From: Thermoplasmata archaeon
Lineage (GTDB): Archaea > Thermoplasmatota > Thermoplasmata > Thermoplasmatales > GCA-001856825
Direction of reading: 5' to 3'
Length of the DNA stretch: 47,008 nt
Assembly: GCA_021797915.1 (NCBI GenBank)
Contig: JAJZYT010000012.1
Location: 1 to 47,008, forward strand
Shown: positions 42,697-47,008 of the stretch, piece by piece
Position numbering within the stretch: position 1 is the stretch's first letter
Layout: each line of letters starts with the position of its first letter
Translations under genes and position numbers: made by a program
The notes under the pieces: generated by a model
Told to the model about the DNA's origin: nothing
Seen by the model: the letters and a program-made list of their open reading frames with translations, nothing else
The model's database searches: none

Positions 42697-43413
42697 TCAA
42701 ATGTCAATCTCTCGAAATGGGAATATAATCCTTGGGTTTTTCTTCCCTTGTTCCCAAACCTGCTGTAGTGATTCTGAAGTGAAATGAACGGGAACAACCT
42801 TTTTGCAATTACTTTCTTCTGCCACTTTCATCACAGAGGAATATGTGGAATGCTTCCAGAAATTTGCCAATTCCCTATTACTGTCTGCATAGGTCATCTC
42901 GTGTATGAGATATTCTACTCCTGATGCTGCTCTGACTACGCTTTCAGAATAAGACGTGTCCCCGCTATAGACTAATGAGCCGTCCCGATGATCAATCAAA
43001 TAAACGTTATCAGTGATTATGTGATCTCCATTAGAGGAACTTATGAAATCGAGTCTATTCCCTTCCACGAAATTCACGTTTACTGCGGATATGTAGGTAG
43101 ACGGTGTGTTCAATAGGTCAAGCATTTTTTCAGTAGCTTCCTTTATTCCCTTCGGACCCATGATCGTCATCTCATTTTTCACCTTTTCCTCCGCCCTGTA
43201 CCACAGCAGTTCTGGGAGGCCTGAGAAGTGGTCAAGATGCATATGAGATATAAGGACAATCTCTATTTTCCTTGGGTCTATGTGGTTCTCAAATAATGAG
43301 TCCATCGTGTGAGGTCCGAATTCGATCACAATTTTGTCATCTATGGAGATTGAAACATTCCTCTGAAAGTCGATCAGATGAGAGGACCAGATGCCAAGGA
43401 ATTTTATTTTCAT
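42697..43413 (-). CDS. Metallo-beta-lactamase-fold hydrolase (RNase Z-like)
   Basis: A protein of about 238 residues with zinc-binding SHMHLDHFSG (HxHxDH) and later histidines in SGDTSYSESV, LIHEMTY and VPVHFT. The domain order is that of RNase Z/ElaC-type MBL hydrolases, but the exosite arm is not evident, so it could be another MBL phosphodiesterase. I chose ATG 43413, preceded by GAGGAA. A 20-residue upstream extension is rejected. Confidence 0.82.
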   Translation of the reverse strand: MKIKFLGIWSSHLIDFQRNVSISIDDKIVIEFGPHTMDSLFENHIDPRKIEIVLISHMHLDHFSGLPELLWYRAEEKVKNEMTIMGPKGIKEATEKMLDLLNTPSTYISAVNVNFVEGNRLDFISSSNGDHIITDNVYLIDHRDGSLVYSGDTSYSESVVRAASGVEYLIHEMTYADSNRELANFWKHSTYSSVMKVAEESNCKKVVPVHFTSESLQQVWEQGKKNPRIIFPFREIDI

Positions 43414-43423
43414 TTCCTCATCC

Positions 43424-44797
43424 CTATTTTTCTGTGAGCTCCTCGAGGCTCTTGTTTTTAGTTTCGGGTGCAAGAAATATTGTCAGCATCATCCCGATGA
43501 GCCCAGCTATTGCGAAGAACAAAAGGCCGTAACCCAATCCATAAAGCGTAACAATAGTCGGAAAAGTGGTGAGGCCCAGTATCGCTCCTATCCTGCTGAT
43601 TGATGTTCCCCATCCCTGTCCAGTGGCACGTATAGACGTTGGGAAGAGTTCCTGACCGTATACGAAGTCCGTGCTTCCCATGCCCCATGACTGAGTGAGT
43701 TCGAACAGTATGTACATCGACGCTATCAAGACACCCGTGATACCAACTGCAAATGCATCCTTGGGCGTCCTTGCTGCGATAAATGCTAATATAAGCAGCG
43801 ATATGAACATGCCTGAGAAACCTAGAACTGTAACGGGCTTTCTGCCCCACCTGTCGACTGTTAAAATGCACATAACTGACCCGATTATAGCGATTGACGA
43901 AAAGACTGCAGATCCCAGGATTGAAAGGCTGTGGGTCAAACCTAGCAGCGCAAGTATTGTTGGCGTAAATATGCCTATTCCGTAGAATGCAACGTCGTAG
44001 AAGAACCATGCTGTGCCGAAATATACAGTGTTCTTGATGTACCTTTTACTGAATAATGTCAGAAACGAAACCTTCTGCTTAGAAGACCCAAGGTCATCTG
44101 ACTTTCCAACCACCAGCTTCTCTATTTCTTTGGCTTTTGATGCATTCCCTTGATTTGCAAGCCACCTGGCCGATTCAGGTACCTTTCTCCTCAACACAAG
44201 CACGACAACTGCCGGGATTATGCCTATAGCAAACATCCATCGCCACGAATTTACCCCAAATGGGAGAAGCAAATAACCGACGGTGTATGCAAAAGCAGCG
44301 CCGACCCATCAAGACAGTCCATCGCTTGCAAGGAACTTGCCTCTAGATTTCTTCGGAGAAAATTCAGAAATTATCGTTGCGCCTATCGCATAATCAGCAC
44401 CTATCGCAAGACCTAGAATCAACCTAAAAATGAAGAGGGACCAAAAGTTGAAAGATACTGTTATCAGTGCCGTGAAGATGATGAATATTACCATATCCCA
44501 CATGTACATGAACTTCCTGCCTCTCAGGTCAGTCACATAACCTATGGAAAGCGCACCGAATAGCATCCCTATGACTGTGGAAGCCGCCATCAAACCCTTT
44601 CCCAGCGGAGTCGATGCATAACTGAATGCTGAAATCGCCGTTATGATTGTGAGTGCAACACCGATTATTGAAATATCATATCCATCTAGAAAAGTTCCCG
44701 CAACAGAAAGAGCTGTTATTCGAAAGTGTGTCCTGTTTGGTGGAGCATCATCCAGAGTGCCAAAAACAGAGCTTCCTTTCATCTCACTACTGCTCAT
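43424..44797 (-). pseudogene. MFS transporter interrupted by one in-frame TGA
   Basis: A single reading frame from 44797 to 43424 encodes about 457 codons of an MFS transporter (GTFLDGYDISIIG in helix 1; YVTDLRGRKFMY in loop 2-3; GWGTSISRIGAI near the end). At 44309-44311 the frame has TGA where ASDGLS and WVGAAFAYTVGY would join; a Trp codon TGG is the likely ancestor. Both sides remain intact, so it is a recent nonsense mutation, a sequencing error, or readthrough. It may have been a metabolite:H+ symporter. Confidence 0.75.
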
Positions 44798-45050
44798 AAT
44801 TGCGCCATCATCAGGGGAACATAGTCTTGATGCATATATTGTCTATACATGTTATGACAAACATTCCGCTACGTATCCATGCATAGAATAATGGCAATGC
44901 GCTGATATAATCTCTTCCACTCTTAATTCGGGTAATTGAAATGTATGAGGAATATTATTATGAATTGAACAAAAAGAAGGGAACGCACAGTGGAATCAAA
45001 GATACAGAATGACATGGACCCCTCAAACCTATCTTCGCCCTTTTGTACTA
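44798..45050. other. Non-coding region
   Basis: No gene or clear signal. It holds the upstream region of the MFS gene (minus strand) and the end of the IS ruin. Confidence 0.35.
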
Positions 45051-45535
45051 CTACAATCCAATCTTGAGCTTTTCTATCAACTCTCCCTGCTCCTTGGTGT
45101 ATTCCACATGTGCATGCGATCCATTCGCGTAAACAACTTCCCTGATGCCTGATATAGTCTTCAGCGCCTGATTGTATGTGATGGTGCACTTGGCTGCCAT
45201 GATTGCTATCATCGTATACCCAAGTATTGTGAGGAACAATCTCGCTCTGGTACTGTATGTAGTTGCGAGAGTTCTCAATGTCCCTTGATCTGTGGATCAG
45301 TTCATTCATGGACGGAGAGCGAAGAAGGGAGAGCCCCAATGACACTGTAGCCCTTCAGGTCATTGAGATTATCTACGCTGTAGAACCCTCGGTCGATGAC
45401 TATGAGTATCGTGAGTATGCCATAGTCCTTCAGTTCGCCGGAGAATGTATGAATGGTGGATACTGATGTATGGAACCCTCAATTATAGCCTAGTGTGCTG
45501 GGTACCACATGTTTCAAGAATCCTTAGGGAATGCT
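45051..45535 (-). pseudogene. IS1634/IS4-like transposase ruin
   Basis: Pieces in different frames of the minus strand together resemble a DDE transposase: HTFSGELKDYGILTILIVIDRGFYSVDNLNDLKGY (a catalytic Asp in DRGFYS), then RDIENSRNYIQYQSE, then TISGIREVVYANGSHAHVEYTKEQGELIEKLK with a stop at 45051. At least two frame changes and early stops mark it as dead. The N-terminal part is not seen. Confidence 0.65.
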
Positions 45536-45586
45536 ATCGCTGATTTTTCGAAGTGCACAAACATCCCTTGAAAATTCGACCGATGG
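45536..45586. other. Short stretch upstream of a TATA-like site
   Basis: No gene is seen; it leads into TTTAAATA at about 45587. Confidence 0.3.
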
Positions 45587-45740
45587 TTTAAATACCACTA
45601 CCAGATGGATAATAGGTCGTCGCCTGGCGGCGGGGAAAAGCATCTGGATCGTGTTAACAAACCTCAGGGCACATGTAGAGCCCGGGTTTGAGAGAACAGG
45701 GGACGGGGGGTGGCGATGGCCGGATTCCCCCGTCCATCCA
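45587..45740 (+). other. TATA-led GC-rich structured region, possible ncRNA
   Basis: TTTAAATA (about 45587-45594) is followed by a GC-rich stretch with CGCCTGGCGGCG and a stem GACGGGGG/CCCCCGTC (about 45705-45712 and 45727-45734). No recognised RNA family. A long frame across it (45531-45791) has no protein-like features. Confidence 0.3.
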
Positions 45741-45946
45741 TTCCATTTTCTGAACTATGATTCTGTGGGCAGTTGTGGAAATAGGAAGTAAAAGAAATAA
45801 GATAGGAGTGATCACCTTGACGGAGACAGGCAATTCGCTCTGGAAAGGGTCAGGGAGACCCAAACCCTGAAGAAGATGCGATGTCTCTTATTGATCGGAG
45901 CATTCCGGGGAGAGAATAAGTTTTCTTGCCAAATTCCTCAGGAAGG
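45741..45946. other. Non-coding remnant stretch
   Basis: A GGAGTGAT ribosome-binding site is followed by a 17-codon frame (about 45817-45870) that ends at once. This looks like the truncated start of a lost gene. Nothing else is recognisable. Confidence 0.3.
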
Positions 45947-46019
45947 TGCCCCTGGACAGATTCACCTTGTAGTCTCTGGGTTCAAAGCCCAGTATGCTTA
46001 TCCGCTACACCACGGAAGT
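45947..46019 (-). pseudogene. Degenerate tRNA-Gln-like sequence (UUG)
   Basis: On the reverse strand a 73-base span aligns without gaps to tRNA-Gln. It has a D arm like GTGTAGCGGATAAGCAT and a perfect anticodon stem CTGGG/CCCAG with loop CTTTGAA. The acceptor stem (ACTTCCG/CAGGGGC) has two mismatches and two G-U pairs, and the 5' T-stem (TACAA) does not pair with CTGTC. Decay is by substitutions, not by indels. Confidence 0.55.
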
Positions 46020-46021
46020 AA

Positions 46022-46094
46022 TGGCACCGGGATGATTCGAACGTCCGTTTACGCTCTCAGAGAGCGTCGTTCTTCACTCCTACACTACGGTGCT
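46022..46094 (-). pseudogene. Degenerate tRNA-Gln-like sequence (CUG)
   Basis: On the reverse strand a 73-base span has acceptor AGCACCG/CGGTGCC (one mismatch), a perfect anticodon stem ACGCT/AGCGT with loop CTCTGAG, and T arm GGACG-TTCGAAT-CATCC (one mismatch). The D stem does not pair and the GG of the D loop is shifted. The anticodon would read CAG (Gln). It lies 2 bases from the neighbouring tRNA-like sequence. Confidence 0.55.
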
Positions 46095-46162
46095 GTCTCT
46101 TGATTCGGTCCTGAGATTCAATAGTCCGGCGTTGACAAGAAGTACTATATTCCAAGAGCGAG

Positions 46163-46519
46163 ATGATATGTATGATGGACGATAATGGATTGAAGACAAT
46201 CAGTAGGGAGGCAAGGGATGAATACATAAGACTGGCACTGGCAGTTACAAAGACCGCCAGGGAACTGAAGAAACCACTGTCTGAATTGGACGTTGATGTA
46301 CTGGGCGCTCATCTGGAAGAGATGAAGGAGGCTGCTGCATTCATTGACAGTCTTCCAAGGAAGACCATAGCTGATGTTGTTGAAGAGGAAAGATCACCTG
46401 AGGGTGAGATGACACGGGAAGAGTTGAACGGAATGGTCGTGACTATAATACAGAACGTGGTGGTCCAGGTGGGGTTCCTGATCCACAACCTGCTCATAGG
46501 TGATCTTGAAGACCTTTAA
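46163..46519 (+). CDS. Small helical hypothetical protein
   Basis: A frame of up to 118 residues, acidic and helical (KTARELKKPLSELDVDVLGAHLEEMKEAAAFID, REELNGMVVTIIQNVVVQVGFLIHNLL). The start is uncertain: ATG 46163, or 46172/46175. The C-terminus has a hydrophobic stretch that may be a membrane or dimer helix. No family is recognised; located among decayed DNA. Confidence 0.5.
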   Translation: MICMMDDNGLKTISREARDEYIRLALAVTKTARELKKPLSELDVDVLGAHLEEMKEAAAFIDSLPRKTIADVVEEERSPEGEMTREELNGMVVTIIQNVVVQVGFLIHNLLIGDLEDL

Positions 46520-46639
46520 AATCTCGGACTGAGGCTTGAGTAGAGATTACGGTGGAAGGATGGGAGAGCATGGAGGTTGAAGGGGAGTGAATGAGCAACA
46601 GGGGCTTCCCTCCGGCCAGACCTCTTGTATATCACCGTT
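46520..46639. other. Short non-coding stretch
   Basis: No signal beyond GC-rich sequence leading into a foldable region. Confidence 0.3.
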
Positions 46640-46714
46640 GGATGGTCCACTGGCGAAGTCACTTCGCCTGGCGCTGGCGGTTGCTGCAGAGCCAGCAATG
46701 TCTGGTGGACATCC
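46640..46714 (+). other. Potential three-way-junction RNA fold
   Basis: Three stems nest without conflict: GGATGGTCCAC (46640-46650) with GTGGACATCC (46705-46714, one bulge); GGCGAA with TTCGCC (46652-46657, 46663-46668) around a 5-base loop; and TTGCTG with CAGCAA (46681-46686, 46693-46698). No known RNA family is recognised. It could also be subterminal structure of a mobile element. Confidence 0.35.
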
Positions 46715-46853
46715 GACGTTTGGGAGGGAGGGCACAGTCGCCCCCTTCCAATTTCAGGGCAAACGGAAGAGTGCTGAAGGAGTTGATGCTGGTCGTATAT
46801 TGCTTCTACGGTATTCGTCTCCCGAATGAGTGAAGAGTGCCAGTGGCGATGTC

Positions 46854-47008
46854 TCAAAGATGTTTCATCATTGTGATCGCCGCGTCCCGATACCCCATCT
46901 TCAGGTACATATTTCTCGCTGTGGAGTTGAACCCGAAGACGTTGAGCTGGATCCTCCCTGCTCCTTCTTTCCTGGCGGTTCTCTCGAGCTCCCTCATAGC
47001 CTCATTTC
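46854..47008 (-). CDS. GNAT-family acetyltransferase, C-terminal part (partial at window edge)
   Basis: On the reverse strand an open frame from the window edge to a TGA at 46854 reads ARKEGAGRIQLNVFGFNSTA then RNMYLKMGYRD. The pattern L-x-V-x-x-x-N-x-x-A-x-x-x-Y-x-x-x-G-Y is the acetyl-CoA-binding end of GNAT N-acetyltransferases. Only about 50 residues are in the window, so the substrate cannot be judged. Confidence 0.75.
   Translation of the reverse strand, partial: NEAMRELERTARKEGAGRIQLNVFGFNSTARNMYLKMGYRDAAITMMKHL

Noticed and set aside
44309-44311. Selenocysteine or Trp recoding of the TGA in the MFS gene
   Set aside because: No selenocysteine context is evident, and many genes here end with TGA as a normal stop.
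46516-46857. Several overlapping frames in three registers
   Set aside because: GC-rich DNA with few stops; none shows a protein-like pattern.
1-47008. CRISPR array, rRNA genes, replication origin
   Set aside because: No regularly spaced repeats, no rRNA core sequences and no origin-type clusters with Orc1/Cdc6 were seen.

Overview
The window reads as a chromosomal segment of a Thermoplasmatales-like archaeon. This is an inference from gene content and signals; no database comparison was possible. Supporting signs are an archaeal-type ribosomal protein S12, archaeal MBF1, the GfcR/PyrE-like regulator, a class II lysyl-tRNA synthetase, small lineage-type families (DUF981, DUF6015), and many promoters with an AT-rich TATA element 20-30 bases ahead of an ATG, TTG or GTG, implying leaderless mRNAs. 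Internal genes often carry a GGTGA or GGAGG ribosome-binding site.

Layout. 1-5.8 kb: the start of rps12, a hemerythrin-like protein, an amino-acid permease plus ornithine-cyclodeaminase-like pair facing a FAD amine/amino-acid oxidase, and a THUMP-like methyltransferase. 5.9-12.6 kb: a ribbon-helix-helix protein, a DUF981 membrane protein, a zinc ribbon, a large surface protein, a membrane-tethered nuclease, and a decay zone (frameshifted methyltransferase, multiply broken ridA, integrase remnant beside tRNA-Pro). 12.6-21.3 kb: housekeeping genes (P-loop kinase, MBF1, LysRS, GfcR), then a tight operon nnr - CBS protein - tldD - tldE. 21.3-29.2 kb: an orphan structured transcript candidate, superoxide dismutase, acyl-CoA dehydrogenase, an MqnA-like protein, phosphoglucose/phosphomannose isomerase, DUF6015, an FMN-split-barrel/UbiA fusion, an FMN reductase and an aldo-keto reductase. 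29.4-36.7 kb: small membrane proteins, DsrE-MFS, a palindrome-preceded SnoaL-repeat/HTH/membrane cluster, tRNA-Gln, a second acyl-CoA dehydrogenase and a cupredoxin-like protein.

36.9-42.1 kb looks like an accessory element next to tRNA-Leu(UAA). A winged-helix regulator diverges from a six-gene, tightly packed operon that ends in a 643-residue membrane-anchored HerA/TraD-like ATPase fused to a winged helix and a PD-(D/E)XK-like nuclease domain. Two of the operon genes are only 54 and 46 codons long. This is the best candidate for an undescribed system, either DNA transfer or defence. No integrase or attachment-site repeat was found for it.

42.1-47.0 kb is a graveyard and structured-RNA zone: an IS5-like transposase tail, a metallo-beta-lactamase-fold hydrolase, an MFS transporter interrupted by one in-frame TGA, an IS1634/IS4-like transposase ruin, two degenerate tRNA-Gln genes in tandem with a 2-base gap, a potential three-way-junction RNA, and a GNAT acetyltransferase cut by the window edge.
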